Positions 52,421 to 62,351 of a DNA stretch of 64,000 nt are shown in pieces. Origin of the DNA: Sediminibacterium goheungense (GTDB lineage: Bacteria; Bacteroidota; Bacteroidia; Chitinophagales; Chitinophagaceae); assembly GCF_004361915.1 (NCBI RefSeq), contig NZ_SNWP01000011.1, positions 620,001-684,000 on the forward strand, read 5' to 3'. The position numbers and the translations under genes were made by a program. Each line of letters starts with the position of its first letter. Position 1 is the first letter of the stretch. A model generated the notes under the pieces. The model was given only the letters and a program-made list of their open reading frames with translations. It made no database searches and was not told where the DNA came from.

Positions 52421-55400
52421 TTATTTGATTACAATCACTTTCTGCAGGTAAGTCTTCTTGTTATGTAAAATCTTAAGTACATAATATCCATCATTCACAT
52501 TACCCACATTCATTTGTTTGGAGAATGTTCCGTTAAATCCTGGATAAGATTGACTAAAGACTCTCTGTCCGGCCGAGTTCAATAGTTCAATCGCCAGATC
52601 AGCTTTTTCTTTTACCTCAAAACTCAGGTTAAAGATGCCCTTATTAGGGTTGGGTGATAAACTAAGTTTAATTTCACGTGCTACTACTTCAGGCGGTAAT
52701 GCGGTGATGGTAACTTGTAGTGGTGCAGAAGTTTTCTGACAACCCAGTGCATCTACTACCACGACTTTGTAAGATCCGGACTCAATCGGTTTGAATTTTG
52801 CAGAAGTGGCCCCATTAATGCCTACATCATTTTTAAACCACTGCATGGATACGCCCGTAACACTGCTTACCAGTGAATCGCCTACTTTGGTCACAACAGG
52901 TGTAGGCGCATCGCCTACTACTACTTCCACACGGTTGCTGGGGCAACTGGTACCGGTTCTGATTTTCATATCGTAGAAGAAATAATAGAATGGGTTCGGA
53001 TCTGCATTAGCATCAATAAGATTGACACTATTACCAGTGATTGACATTACATTTGAAATGGCAATTGGATAGGTTGTACCAACAATACCATTGTTTCTAA
53101 AAAAGGTGGCAGTAGAAGTTTGGGTACGATCGGGACCTGTAATTAGTAAAATATGATCGCCGACTTCATTTACAGGTAGATTTAGGTAATATACTGCACC
53201 TGTATCTGCTGCCGGATTTCCAGAAACGGCACCTGGTTGCGGATTTGGGTTTGTAGCCGTCACATCTAGTGTAACACTTGATAGCCTGGTATAGCTATAG
53301 CTATTACCAGAAACAGGACCAAGGTTTGCTACAATGATATCAACAGAGCCTGGGTTACCTACATATAACCTTACACTTTCAATGGTTAAAGGAACACTGT
53401 TGTTAAAGCGTAAAAAATTACCAATAGGGTTATAACCTCCACTCGGATTAATCATTTTATTCGTAAATCCAATTTGAGCCTTTGTTTCATTAGCAACATA
53501 GAAGGTTTTGTTGCCGGGAATACTGCTGGTACTTACACTTGAACCTGCAGCGAATGGCGCAACTGCGTTAGCACTATTGTACCAGAAATAATTACTATTA
53601 CTAACGGGATTATTAACTTTCAGTAATGCATTTGTGTTACAGATGGTACCTATAACGGATGGATTGTCCGCTTTTTTACCAATGGTTAAACTGGTAGTAA
53701 GTGTATTATTGGCTGAATTCTGATCGCCGGTTACATTGGCGGTGGCAAGGATAGTATAGGTAGTATTTTCAGTAGTAACAAATGGGGTTTGTAATGTAAA
53801 GCTCACATTCGATAGACCAGGAACGGCACCAGGATAGGTACCATTGAATGTAGCAACGGTTGTAGAACCATTTTTCACTTCTATAGAAACAGGGATACTC
53901 GTTTTCGGAACACTTCCGTTATTACGGATATTAACAGTGATGTATTGCTTGTTGTCTGCACAATCTGCTACGGTAGGTGTTAATACTTCACTAATGGTAA
54001 AATCAGTGGAAGGATTGGTCACAATCAGTCTGAAATCTTCCGTTTCTCCTCTGGTATAAGTGCCACAGGAAACCACATCAGTTGCTGCTGATGTTTCTAC
54101 CATTACGACCCTGGCGCGATAGGTGCTTCCGATGGTTAGTGTACCAGGTGTATTAAAGGAGCCGGAAAATACCTGGTTATTTTTGAGAATACCACTGGTG
54201 GCAACCAATTCATTGGCATCCAGAAAGTCACCATCGTTGTTATAGTCGATAAATATTTTAACCATTTTATCTGCATCGCTGGCATCAGCACTACTCACCC
54301 TTACACGAAATGGAACAGCCTGTGTGGGTTCAATGTAAGCAGCGATGGCAGTATTATTCACGTAAGTGGTTCCGCCTGTTGGGTTGGCGTAACGGATGGT
54401 TTGTAAACTTACGCTGTCTATTCTGCCGCCAGCATTAGTGGTTGCAGCAGATGCACAATGTGCAACACCACCTACACCGCTTACCAATAGCGAATAAGCC
54501 TGCTGACCTCTCACCAATGTACCTTTATGCGTAACGGTAATGGTATAGGTTTCACCTGCAACTGTACTATCGATATCAATACGTTCTACATTGTCTGTGA
54601 TATTATCTCCCTTAACCGCAGCATTGGCAGGGAAGGCGGGGTCGAGTGTCCAGGGTCTGAAAGTTCGGCTACCACTGGTAATACGGATATCCAGATCATT
54701 GATTAATTTCTTGGCGGGATTGTTTAATACATTTACCTGATCCACATCTCCTTTTACATCTGTCCACGAAATAGTTGCCCTGATGGGCTCTTTACCTGTA
54801 GCCACCACCGTAGTAGTAAAAGAAGTAGTAGTGCTGTTGAATACATTTTCATACATCAGGTGCTCGCTGGATGTACCGTTATTGGAGGCAACAGATGCTG
54901 ATATAACAGCCGCCGCTTTTTGAACATTCAACAGGCCCCATCCATTCTGGTAGTCAGGCCCGGGCGTAGTACCGGCTTCTTCTGTAGTATGAATTGCGAG
55001 ACCTTTGATGGTTGCTGACCTAAGGAAGGCACCGCTTTTTAATTTAGAATAATGCTCCTGTAAGAGAAACAATGAACCTGATGTATTCGGGGTAGACATG
55101 GATGTGCCACTCAATGAAGCATAACTGCTGGTACCCGTTGCATAGGTGGATAATACATTTACACCATCGGCTACTACGTCTGGTTTAATACGACCATCAT
55201 CCGTAGGACCCCAACCACTAAAACTACTCATAACTACATCTTCAGGCCGGTTATAACCACCTGGTATACCACGAACAGCACCTACTGTGAGGATGTTTTT
55301 TGCATTGGCATCCCAGGGAATGCTTCCATAACTATCATTACTGCTGATATCGCTCGGGCGGTTACCTGCGGCCGCCATCTGGTTTTGTGCATTGTAACGG

Positions 55401-56227
55401 AAATAAGGTTCTCCCACAGCAGGTCCTGTTTCTCCGCGATTATTACCTGCTGATTTTACAATCAGGTAAAAGGGGGCATTGTAAGCCATGGAATCTAATA
55501 ACTGTGCATCAGAACTATAATACCCAAATTTATAATCTTCTGTTTCATTAGGTCTGCCCCAAAACTCCCATCTGTTTTGTGTTTCATTAAAGTTCCATCC
55601 GGAAACAATATTGTAAGAGTGGTTGGAAATTAACAGACCGGCCGCTTCTGTAAATTGCTCAGCATAGCTGTTGTTAAAATCATAGGCGATCAATCCCTGG
55701 GCACCATGCGACATCCCCTTTGCACTTGGGTTGAGTCCGGTTGCAATCATCGTACCTGCTACGTGTGTTGCATGATTGTCGGTACTGGATGGATTGTCTT
55801 TCTGTGTAACCCTTCCGGTGAGTTCAACGTGATTAGATAAAACACTACCGCCATCCCAGATACCGATTTTGTTTTTCATGTTGGCAGAATTGCCTGACAG
55901 ATTTAATCCGCTTGCACCACCTGCCCACAATTGATTGGTTCGGGTAGTAGCCGCTGCGATACTGTTATTATCTGTAATAAAATACTTAGGGTAATTAAAA
56001 GCGTCTACTCCAATCAATGTTGCCAGCCGGCCACTTTTCGAACGTATGCTCAGTGGCCAGTTACGCTGCTTGGCAAGCGACATTGCTTTTGTGTATTCAC
56101 TTCTTTCTTTTAAACTGATACCCTGGGCCGCTTTCTGTAACTCCTGAACATTGGTAGCTACCTGTGCATCGACCATCGTCACTGTTGCCAGACAGCCAAC
56201 AAAAAAGGGTAAAATTCGTCTGAGCAT
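52421..56227 (-). CDS. S8 subtilisin-like protease with T9SS type A sorting domain
   Basis: A 1268-residue secreted protease. After the signal peptide, the S8 catalytic triad is Asp125 (IGIWDGGSV), His152 (NHATHVAGT) and Ser376 (LSGTSMSTP). Further on are a P-domain-like jelly roll (about 450-590), a GEVED repeat domain (FIDYNNDGDFLDANELVATS), a CARDB-like Ig domain (TVADCADNKQYITVNIRNNG), further beta domains, and a type A C-terminal sorting domain (LSLSPNPNKGIFNLSFEV, ending LQKVIVIK). It should be secreted by the type IX system and attached to the surface. Protein degradation is the likely role. Confidence 0.95.
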   Translation of the reverse strand: MLRRILPFFVGCLATVTMVDAQVATNVQELQKAAQGISLKERSEYTKAMSLAKQRNWPLSIRSKSGRLATLIGVDAFNYPKYFITDNNSIAAATTRTNQLWAGGASGLNLSGNSANMKNKIGIWDGGSVLSNHVELTGRVTQKDNPSSTDNHATHVAGTMIATGLNPSAKGMSHGAQGLIAYDFNNSYAEQFTEAAGLLISNHSYNIVSGWNFNETQNRWEFWGRPNETEDYKFGYYSSDAQLLDSMAYNAPFYLIVKSAGNNRGETGPAVGEPYFRYNAQNQMAAAGNRPSDISSNDSYGSIPWDANAKNILTVGAVRGIPGGYNRPEDVVMSSFSGWGPTDDGRIKPDVVADGVNVLSTYATGTSSYASLSGTSMSTPNTSGSLFLLQEHYSKLKSGAFLRSATIKGLAIHTTEEAGTTPGPDYQNGWGLLNVQKAAAVISASVASNNGTSSEHLMYENVFNSTTTSFTTTVVATGKEPIRATISWTDVKGDVDQVNVLNNPAKKLINDLDIRITSGSRTFRPWTLDPAFPANAAVKGDNITDNVERIDIDSTVAGETYTITVTHKGTLVRGQQAYSLLVSGVGGVAHCASAATTNAGGRIDSVSLQTIRYANPTGGTTYVNNTAIAAYIEPTQAVPFRVRVSSADASDADKMVKIFIDYNNDGDFLDANELVATSGILKNNQVFSGSFNTPGTLTIGSTYRARVVMVETSAATDVVSCGTYTRGETEDFRLIVTNPSTDFTISEVLTPTVADCADNKQYITVNIRNNGSVPKTSIPVSIEVKNGSTTVATFNGTYPGAVPGLSNVSFTLQTPFVTTENTTYTILATANVTGDQNSANNTLTTSLTIGKKADNPSVIGTICNTNALLKVNNPVSNSNYFWYNSANAVAPFAAGSSVSTSSIPGNKTFYVANETKAQIGFTNKMINPSGGYNPIGNFLRFNNSVPLTIESVRLYVGNPGSVDIIVANLGPVSGNSYSYTRLSSVTLDVTATNPNPQPGAVSGNPAADTGAVYYLNLPVNEVGDHILLITGPDRTQTSTATFFRNNGIVGTTYPIAISNVMSITGNSVNLIDANADPNPFYYFFYDMKIRTGTSCPSNRVEVVVGDAPTPVVTKVGDSLVSSVTGVSMQWFKNDVGINGATSAKFKPIESGSYKVVVVDALGCQKTSAPLQVTITALPPEVVAREIKLSLSPNPNKGIFNLSFEVKEKADLAIELLNSAGQRVFSQSYPGFNGTFSKQMNVGNVNDGYYVLKILHNKKTYLQKVIVIK

Positions 56228-56313
56228 AATATAGTTTAGTTTAACTTCATGGTATCCGGTAATAGACCGGGAATATTATTAAAATTAGATACTTTCACCA
56301 TTCAAAGTGAAGC

Positions 56314-56781
56314 ATGAGACATATTCTTTTTGGGCTGTTTTTAGCCTTTTTAACATTTTCAGCCTGCTCATCGGCAAAAAAGGCACAAACAGACGAAATT
56401 AAGCAGGGAATTTCGGGTTTGGTTACCGAGGTCAGGGGTAATCAGATGCCCAAACCTGGCATCCCGCCGGCAACTCCCAAACCTGTTGCTACCACACTGT
56501 ATGTATACGAACGCACCCACATATCTCAGGTAAAACCCCTGGAAACCGGATCCCCTTTATATACGTCTATTAACACCAAACTGGTTGCTTCTGTTTTATC
56601 AGACAGTTCCGGTCGCTATGTTGTTGCTTTGCCTGTAGGTACATATTCTGTGTTTGTGAAGAAAGGAAGCCATTTTTTTGCTAATTCATTCGACATGCAG
56701 AATAATATTCAGTTGGTTACTGTTGATTCAGGAAAAATTGCCCCTCTGAACATATTGATCAATTCTGGCGCCAGTTATTAG
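56314..56781 (+). CDS. hypothetical lipoprotein, carboxypeptidase-regulatory-like
   Basis: A 155-residue lipoprotein (lipobox LTFSACSSAK). The mature part has a Pro-rich linker (NQMPKPGIPPATPKPVATTL) and a beta-sandwich-like end (SDSSGRYVVALPVGTYSVFV) that resembles CarboxypepD_reg domains. No function known. It is divergent from the subtilase and followed directly by the mfd promoter. Confidence 0.75.
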   Translation: MRHILFGLFLAFLTFSACSSAKKAQTDEIKQGISGLVTEVRGNQMPKPGIPPATPKPVATTLYVYERTHISQVKPLETGSPLYTSINTKLVASVLSDSSGRYVVALPVGTYSVFVKKGSHFFANSFDMQNNIQLVTVDSGKIAPLNILINSGASY

Positions 56782-56791
56782 TAAACAGGGT

Positions 56792-56799
56792 TATCTTTG
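56792..56799 (+). promoter_or_regulatory. mfd -7 box
   Basis: TATCTTTG, exact TAnnTTTG, 44 nt before the mfd start codon and 10 nt after the preceding stop. Confidence 0.55.
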
Positions 56800-56843
56800 C
56801 AGCCCCGATGATGTTTATTTGAACGGGCGTTGGGCAAGGAGCT

Positions 56844-59800
56844 ATGAACCTGAATGTGTTGTTGGAGCAGTACCAGAATAACCCCCGCCTTTTTCAACTG
56901 GCGGAAAAGCTTTCTTTTGCCCAGCCACAACAGATCTTCCTGAAAAATTTACAGGGTAGCAGTACTGAATTTGTAGTTAGTGCTGTTTTTTCTCATCCAT
57001 CCTGTCAACAACTGAATCATGTACTGGTATTAAATGATGCAGAAGAAGCGGCGTATTTCCATAATACATTGGAAAATCTTACGCAGGCGCTTGATCTCTT
57101 CTATTTCCCGTCATCCTTTAAGAATCGGAAAAATTTCAGGATACTCAATAGTTCCCATGTTATGCTTCGTACGGAGGCCTTAACCAAACTGGCAGCAGGC
57201 GGAAACAGGAAAATCATGGTTACTTATCCTGAAGCCATTTTTGAGAAAGTAGTGTTGCCCAAAACCCTCAGCAGTAATATTATTACCATCAAAACCAATG
57301 ATACCATTAACCCGGAAAGTTTGATGGAACTTTTTGTTATGTATGGTTTTGAGAGAACAGATTTTGTATATGAGCCGGGTCAGTTTGCTGTTAGAGGAGG
57401 TATCCTGGATATTTATTCTTTTGGTAATGAAAAGCCCTATCGTGTTGAATTGTTTGGCAATGAAGTAGATAGTATCCGCATATTCGATCCTGAAACCCAA
57501 TTGAGTGAACGAAAATTATTGCAGGTAAATATCATTCCGAATGTGGAAACCCAATTCACTACCGGTGAAAAAGTTTCTCTGTTCGACTTTCTGAGTGAGA
57601 ACACGATTGTATGGTTGAAGGATTGGGATGTGATTGCTGAAAAAGTACAGCAGCAGTACGATGATATGCTCGGCTTTATTGAGCTGCTGAAAGATGGTTA
57701 TCAGATGAAGGGTAATGACGAGGAGGAAGAGATTAGGGTACTGAAAGAAATTACAGTTGATGATTTTGTGCCGGTATCAACCATTGAGTCGCAAATAACA
57801 AACAGACATATTGTTGAATTCGGATACAAACCTCAATTCGCCAAAAACGAGATTGCATTCAATACCCGTCCACAACCTTCTTTTAACCGGCAGTTTGATC
57901 TTTTAATTAAAGATCTGAGTGCACATGAGACCGCGAAATACGGTATTTATATTTTTGCAGAACAGGTTAAACAACTGGAGCGTTTGCATACCATTTTTGC
58001 AGATCTGAAAACAGAAATTCAGTTTGTTCCGGTACCTGCCAGTATTCATGAAGGGTTTATTGATGAGGACCTGAAAATTGTTTGTTATACGGATCATCAG
58101 ATATTTCAGCGTTATCATAAGTATAAGGTCAAGCAGGCATACAATAAAAACAAAGCACTTACGCTTAAAACACTGCGTGATCTTCAGCCTGGCGATTATG
58201 TTACCCATATTGATCACGGTGTAGGTACTTATAGTGGACTGCAGAAGCTGGAAGTGAATGGAAAGATTCAGGAAGCTGTACGCATTATTTATAAAGACAG
58301 TGATATTCTTTATGTGAATATCAATTCACTTCATAAAATCTCAAAGTATACCGGGAAGGAAGGAACGGTTCCTAAGATTAATAAACTGGGAAGTGATGTA
58401 TGGGCAAGGCTTAAAGAAAAAACAAAAACCAAGGTTAAGGAAATAGCTTTTGATCTCATTAAGCTATATGCACAAAGAAAAGCGCAGGAAGGATTTGCCC
58501 ACACACCGGATAATTATCTGCAAACAGAACTGGAAGCTTCATTTATTTATGAAGATACACCGGATCAAAGCAAGGCAACAGCAGATGTGAAGAAGGATAT
58601 GGAAAGTCCGTCGCCCATGGACAGATTGGTATGTGGCGATGTGGGTTTTGGTAAAACAGAAATAGCCGTAAGGGCGGCATTTAAATCTGTTGTAGATGGT
58701 AAACAGGCCGCGGTTCTGGTGCCAACCACCATTCTGGCTTTTCAGCATTTTAAAACGTTCAGGGAAAGGTTAAAAGATTTTCCGGTAACGGTCGACTATA
58801 TTAATCGTTTTAAATCGGCCAAAGAGAAAAAGGAAACACTTAAAAAAGTAGAAGAAGGTAAAATTGATATTATCGTAGGTACACATGGTTTATTGGGTAA
58901 AGAAGTGAAGTTCAAAGATCTGGGTGTGATGATTATTGATGAGGAACAAAAGTTTGGAGTGGCCCATAAAGAGAAATTAAAAACACTGAAAACCAATGTC
59001 GATTGCCTCACACTAACGGCTACACCTATTCCACGTACACTGCAGTTCAGTCTGATGGGAGCGAGAGATCTGAGTATCATTAATACACCTCCGCCTAACA
59101 GACAGCCGATACAGACAGAAGTACATGTTTTTAATGATGATTTTATCCGTGAAGCCATATACTATGAAACAGAGCGTGGTGGTCAGGTGTTCTTTATTCA
59201 TAACAGGGTAGTAGGCTTGTCTGAAATGAGTGCCATGTTGCAGGGTTTATGTCCTGATTTAAGCATTGGGTATGCACATGGTCAGTTGGAAGGACATGAA
59301 CTGGAAGAAAGGATCATGGATTTTATCGACAAAAAATATGATGTACTGGTTTGTACAAATATTGTTGAAAGTGGAGTTGATATTCCGAATGTAAATACGA
59401 TTATCGTAAACAATGCTCATCAGTTTGGATTGAGTGACCTGCATCAGTTAAGGGGGCGAGTAGGCCGAAGTAATAAAAAAGCCTTCTGTTACCTGTTGGC
59501 ACCACCTATGAGTACCCTGCCTTCCGATTCAAGAAAACGTTTGCAGACGCTGGAGCAGTTCAGTGATCTGGGTAGTGGTTTCCAGATTGCCATGCGCGAC
59601 CTGGATATTCGTGGTGCAGGTAATTTATTGGGAGGAGAGCAGAGTGGTTTTATGGCTGAGATAGGGTTTGAAATGTACCAGAAAATTCTGGAAGAAGCGA
59701 TCCGTGAATTGAAACGTACCTCGTTTAAAGACCTGTTTAAGGAAGAAATCAGTAAGCAGGATGACTATGTTAGTGATTGTACGATTGATACAGATCTCGA

Positions 59801-60236
59801 AATATTGATACCAGACAGTTATGTTGAAAGCATAGCCGAGCGATTGTCATTGTATTCACGATTGGATAATTGCGAGAAAGAAGATGAATTGAAAGCTTTT
59901 CATCATGAAATGATTGATCGTTTTGGTCCGATGCCTTCAGCAGTAGAAGATCTTTTTACTACTGTTCGATGCAGGTGGAGAGCCGTAGAAATTGGGTTTG
60001 AAAAAATGACCCTGAAGCAGGATACACTCAGGTGTTATTTCATCAATCGCCCTGATTCCCCTTATTTTGAGTCGACCTTATTTAAGAATGTACTGGCTTA
60101 CCTGCAAACCGGTACCAATAAAGCCAGGTTGAAACAGGTGGGTAAGAATTTCTTACTGGTGGTAGATGATATCAAAGATATGGATGCGATGCTTCGTTTT
60201 CTGGATGGTATGCATAAGCATGTGGTACAGAAATAA
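56844..60236 (+). CDS. mfd: transcription-repair coupling factor
   Basis: Displaces RNA polymerase stalled at DNA lesions and recruits UvrA. At 1130 residues it has full length. The N-terminal UvrB-homology domain is visible (ERTDFVYEPGQFAVRGGILD, VELFGNEVDSIRIFD), then the RNA polymerase-interaction domain (DYVTHIDHGVGTYSGL), the translocase with Walker A GDVGFGKTEIAVR (about 598) and DEEQ box (IIDEEQKFGV, about 699), motif VI region QLRGRVGRSN, and the TRCF C-terminal domain. Preceded by its own promoter, followed by a perfect 20-bp terminator hairpin. Confidence 0.97.
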   Translation: MNLNVLLEQYQNNPRLFQLAEKLSFAQPQQIFLKNLQGSSTEFVVSAVFSHPSCQQLNHVLVLNDAEEAAYFHNTLENLTQALDLFYFPSSFKNRKNFRILNSSHVMLRTEALTKLAAGGNRKIMVTYPEAIFEKVVLPKTLSSNIITIKTNDTINPESLMELFVMYGFERTDFVYEPGQFAVRGGILDIYSFGNEKPYRVELFGNEVDSIRIFDPETQLSERKLLQVNIIPNVETQFTTGEKVSLFDFLSENTIVWLKDWDVIAEKVQQQYDDMLGFIELLKDGYQMKGNDEEEEIRVLKEITVDDFVPVSTIESQITNRHIVEFGYKPQFAKNEIAFNTRPQPSFNRQFDLLIKDLSAHETAKYGIYIFAEQVKQLERLHTIFADLKTEIQFVPVPASIHEGFIDEDLKIVCYTDHQIFQRYHKYKVKQAYNKNKALTLKTLRDLQPGDYVTHIDHGVGTYSGLQKLEVNGKIQEAVRIIYKDSDILYVNINSLHKISKYTGKEGTVPKINKLGSDVWARLKEKTKTKVKEIAFDLIKLYAQRKAQEGFAHTPDNYLQTELEASFIYEDTPDQSKATADVKKDMESPSPMDRLVCGDVGFGKTEIAVRAAFKSVVDGKQAAVLVPTTILAFQHFKTFRERLKDFPVTVDYINRFKSAKEKKETLKKVEEGKIDIIVGTHGLLGKEVKFKDLGVMIIDEEQKFGVAHKEKLKTLKTNVDCLTLTATPIPRTLQFSLMGARDLSIINTPPPNRQPIQTEVHVFNDDFIREAIYYETERGGQVFFIHNRVVGLSEMSAMLQGLCPDLSIGYAHGQLEGHELEERIMDFIDKKYDVLVCTNIVESGVDIPNVNTIIVNNAHQFGLSDLHQLRGRVGRSNKKAFCYLLAPPMSTLPSDSRKRLQTLEQFSDLGSGFQIAMRDLDIRGAGNLLGGEQSGFMAEIGFEMYQKILEEAIRELKRTSFKDLFKEEISKQDDYVSDCTIDTDLEILIPDSYVESIAERLSLYSRLDNCEKEDELKAFHHEMIDRFGPMPSAVEDLFTTVRCRWRAVEIGFEKMTLKQDTLRCYFINRPDSPYFESTLFKNVLAYLQTGTNKARLKQVGKNFLLVVDDIKDMDAMLRFLDGMHKHVVQK

Positions 60237-60280
60237 GTATAAAGAAAAAGCCTGAAATATTTCAGGCTTTTTCTTTATAC
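60237..60280. terminator. bidirectional terminator after mfd
   Basis: Perfect 20-bp inverted repeat (60237-60256 with 60261-60280), loop ATAT, with A/T tracts on both sides, between convergent genes. Confidence 0.95.
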
Positions 60281-60291
60281 ATGCGATCTTT

Positions 60292-61854
60292 TTATAAACC
60301 CAGACCCAGTGCAAAAGCCCTGAATTTTGTTGGTAAGCTTCCCGCTGAAGTAAAAGAACCGGTAGTAAGATTCACTGTATAGATATGGGTGGTATTTCCC
60401 ACAGAGCCGATTGCATAAGCCATACCTGTTCTTCCACTAATATCGAAACCATTCATACCATCAATCGTTACCCCCAGATTGCCTACTTCTACCAATGTGC
60501 CGTTGTTAGGAGGATCCTGTTTAAACAATTTATTGTTATTGATCACATACAAAATGGTAGATGTGGAGCCCGCAAAATTATTGGTATAAGCTGCTCCGCT
60601 AACCATAGACATAGCTGGATTGATATTTCCGTCGGTTGCTGCGATGGTTCCATCATTGGGATTCAGACGTAGGTTTTGTCCGCTATTACTCACCAATCTG
60701 ATACGATCTACCGTAGGATTGAAGTCAAAGGCCCAGGCGGTTGCACTGGCATCTGTCATAAATCCGTTACCTACTACTGTGGCCGCACCTGAAGATGGAT
60801 TGATTGTATATAGTTTTGCTGATCCGTTCGCATTTACCGCAAATGCGTATAGTTGACCATTGGCAGGTCTAAAATCTATACCATGAATTACTTCTCCGGC
60901 GGTAAGTCCGGTAATAGTCCTGCTAATCAGGGTTTGTGGTTTTGTTGGATCGAATATCTGTAACATATTATTCTCATCAACGCCATAAGCTACCGGCGCA
61001 GTTGGGATGGCAATGTCAATCAGGTTAGCTTCAATTTCATTGATATAGCTTGCGGCACCTGAACTCAGGTTAATGGTATGCAGTCTGGTTTTGCCTGTGC
61101 GTGTAAATGTGGCAAGAGATACCATATTATCGGGGCTTATATCAAATCCGCCCTTGCCTATAAAATCAATACCCAGATTTCCTACTTCTGACAACGTACC
61201 ATCATTCGGGGGATTTTGTTTGTATAATTTTTTCTGTGAAATATCAATATCATATAAGTCAGTCACTGTTGCACCAGCTTTACTATTGGTGTATGCGATG
61301 GAAATGATGGCGGGATTACTACCACCATTGATGTTTCCATCGGTTGCCACAACGGCACCTGTTTCAGGATGTAAACGAAGGTTCTGTCCGTTATGCGTAA
61401 CAAGTCTGATACGATCTACTGTAGGATTAAAATCAATGTTGGCAACGGTTGAGTTCAGCGCAGGAGAAAAAGCTGCCGTTCCTATGGGTGTAAGACTACC
61501 ATTGATGAGGCTGATAACATATAAACGACTATTGGTGGATAAGCTATATAACTGCAAGGTAGCCGGACGAAAGTCGATGCTTATCAAACGTTCACCTGCT
61601 TGTAATCCGGTTATTGATAGGGAAGCTTCAACTGTTCCGGGTGCTTTTGCATTATAACGATTTAGTTTGCCATCTTCCGTCAGGCCATAGAAAACCATGT
61701 CTGGTCCACCGGAAGGTGTGAATACAGGTGCTTCCGGAATGCTGCCACTGTTTCCAAGCTCTTTGGCACAAGCTGTTAAGAGTAAAATACCTGTTAAAGA
61801 GGCTGTTACTAATAACGTTGATTTTGTTTTGTTGAGAATGTTCATAGTGTTCAA
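60292..61854 (-). CDS. lipoprotein with two DUF4394 domains
   Basis: A 520-residue lipoprotein (lipobox GILLLTACAKE). Two homologous halves of about 235 residues each follow the signal; matching blocks include IDFNPTVDRIRLVTHNGQNL versus FDFNPTVDRIRLVSNSGQNL, and NPPNDGTLSEVGNLG versus DPPNNGTLVEVGNLG. Each half is a propeller-like DUF4394 domain whose function is unknown. An internal gene duplication is the simplest origin. A second ATG three codons downstream is an alternative start. Confidence 0.88.
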   Translation of the reverse strand: MNTMNILNKTKSTLLVTASLTGILLLTACAKELGNSGSIPEAPVFTPSGGPDMVFYGLTEDGKLNRYNAKAPGTVEASLSITGLQAGERLISIDFRPATLQLYSLSTNSRLYVISLINGSLTPIGTAAFSPALNSTVANIDFNPTVDRIRLVTHNGQNLRLHPETGAVVATDGNINGGSNPAIISIAYTNSKAGATVTDLYDIDISQKKLYKQNPPNDGTLSEVGNLGIDFIGKGGFDISPDNMVSLATFTRTGKTRLHTINLSSGAASYINEIEANLIDIAIPTAPVAYGVDENNMLQIFDPTKPQTLISRTITGLTAGEVIHGIDFRPANGQLYAFAVNANGSAKLYTINPSSGAATVVGNGFMTDASATAWAFDFNPTVDRIRLVSNSGQNLRLNPNDGTIAATDGNINPAMSMVSGAAYTNNFAGSTSTILYVINNNKLFKQDPPNNGTLVEVGNLGVTIDGMNGFDISGRTGMAYAIGSVGNTTHIYTVNLTTGSFTSAGSLPTKFRAFALGLGL

Positions 61855-61904
61855 AGTTTCGATGAAACACTATAAACGATAATTTTTCCTGGTCGGATTG
61901 TTAC

Positions 61905-61941
61905 AAATAAAAAAGCCGTTAAATATGTATTTAACGGCTTT
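61905..61941 (-). terminator. terminator of the 68-residue protein gene
   Basis: AAAGCCGTTAAATA (61912-61925) pairs with TATTTAACGGCTTT (61928-61941); on the minus strand it is followed by TTTTTTATT. Confidence 0.9.
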
Positions 61942-61962
61942 CATTCTTTTACTGGCAGCTTA

Positions 61963-62169
61963 TTAGAATCCTTTTTTAGCAACGCCATCAGCAATTGCCT
62001 GTAAGGCTTTAGCTTCACCAAGGATGGCAGCCATTTTATTTCCTTTTCCATCATGCCCTGCAGCCATATAGCCGCCACGAGCGGTTTTGGTGATCACTGC
62101 ATCCTGCATCGGAACATTCTTTTCTTTTGTCTTCAGACAGTATGCCTTGATCATTTTCGATGTGTCCAT
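61963..62169 (-). CDS. small conserved protein, DUF5679-like
   Basis: A 68-residue cytoplasmic protein (IKAYCLKTKEKNVPMQDAVI, then GYMAAGHDGKGNKMAAILG). The order of elements resembles DUF5679, a small zinc-ribbon-like family, but only one of the expected cysteines (Cys11) remains, so a metal site is unlikely. The resemblance is weak. The terminator just after the stop supports expression. Confidence 0.65.
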   Translation of the reverse strand: MDTSKMIKAYCLKTKEKNVPMQDAVITKTARGGYMAAGHDGKGNKMAAILGEAKALQAIADGVAKKGF

Positions 62170-62283
62170 TTTTTTAGAATTTAATGTGTTAGTAAATAAA
62201 CAACGGGTTATGCTTACACAACTTAGTGGTTTTTATTGAAAGTTGAAAGGGATGTGGAAAATAGTAATCCACAGGGGCAGGGG

Positions 62284-62350
62284 GTGAGTAATCAGTAGTG
62301 AGTAGAAAATGTATTCATGTTACTCACTACTGACTATTCACTGCGCACTC
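62284..62350. repeat. TAGTGAG word hairpin before gyrB end
   Basis: The left arm reads GTGAGTAATCAGTAGTGAGT, the right arm ACTCACTACTGACTATTCAC. Thirteen inner base pairs are perfect. Same word family as the loci at 5455 and 13486. Confidence 0.8.
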
Positions 62351-62351
62351 T

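Noticed and set aside
62170..62351. Replication origin near gyrB
   Set aside because: No dnaA or dnaN gene and no cluster of DnaA-box-like sequences; gyrB is often far from the origin in this phylum.
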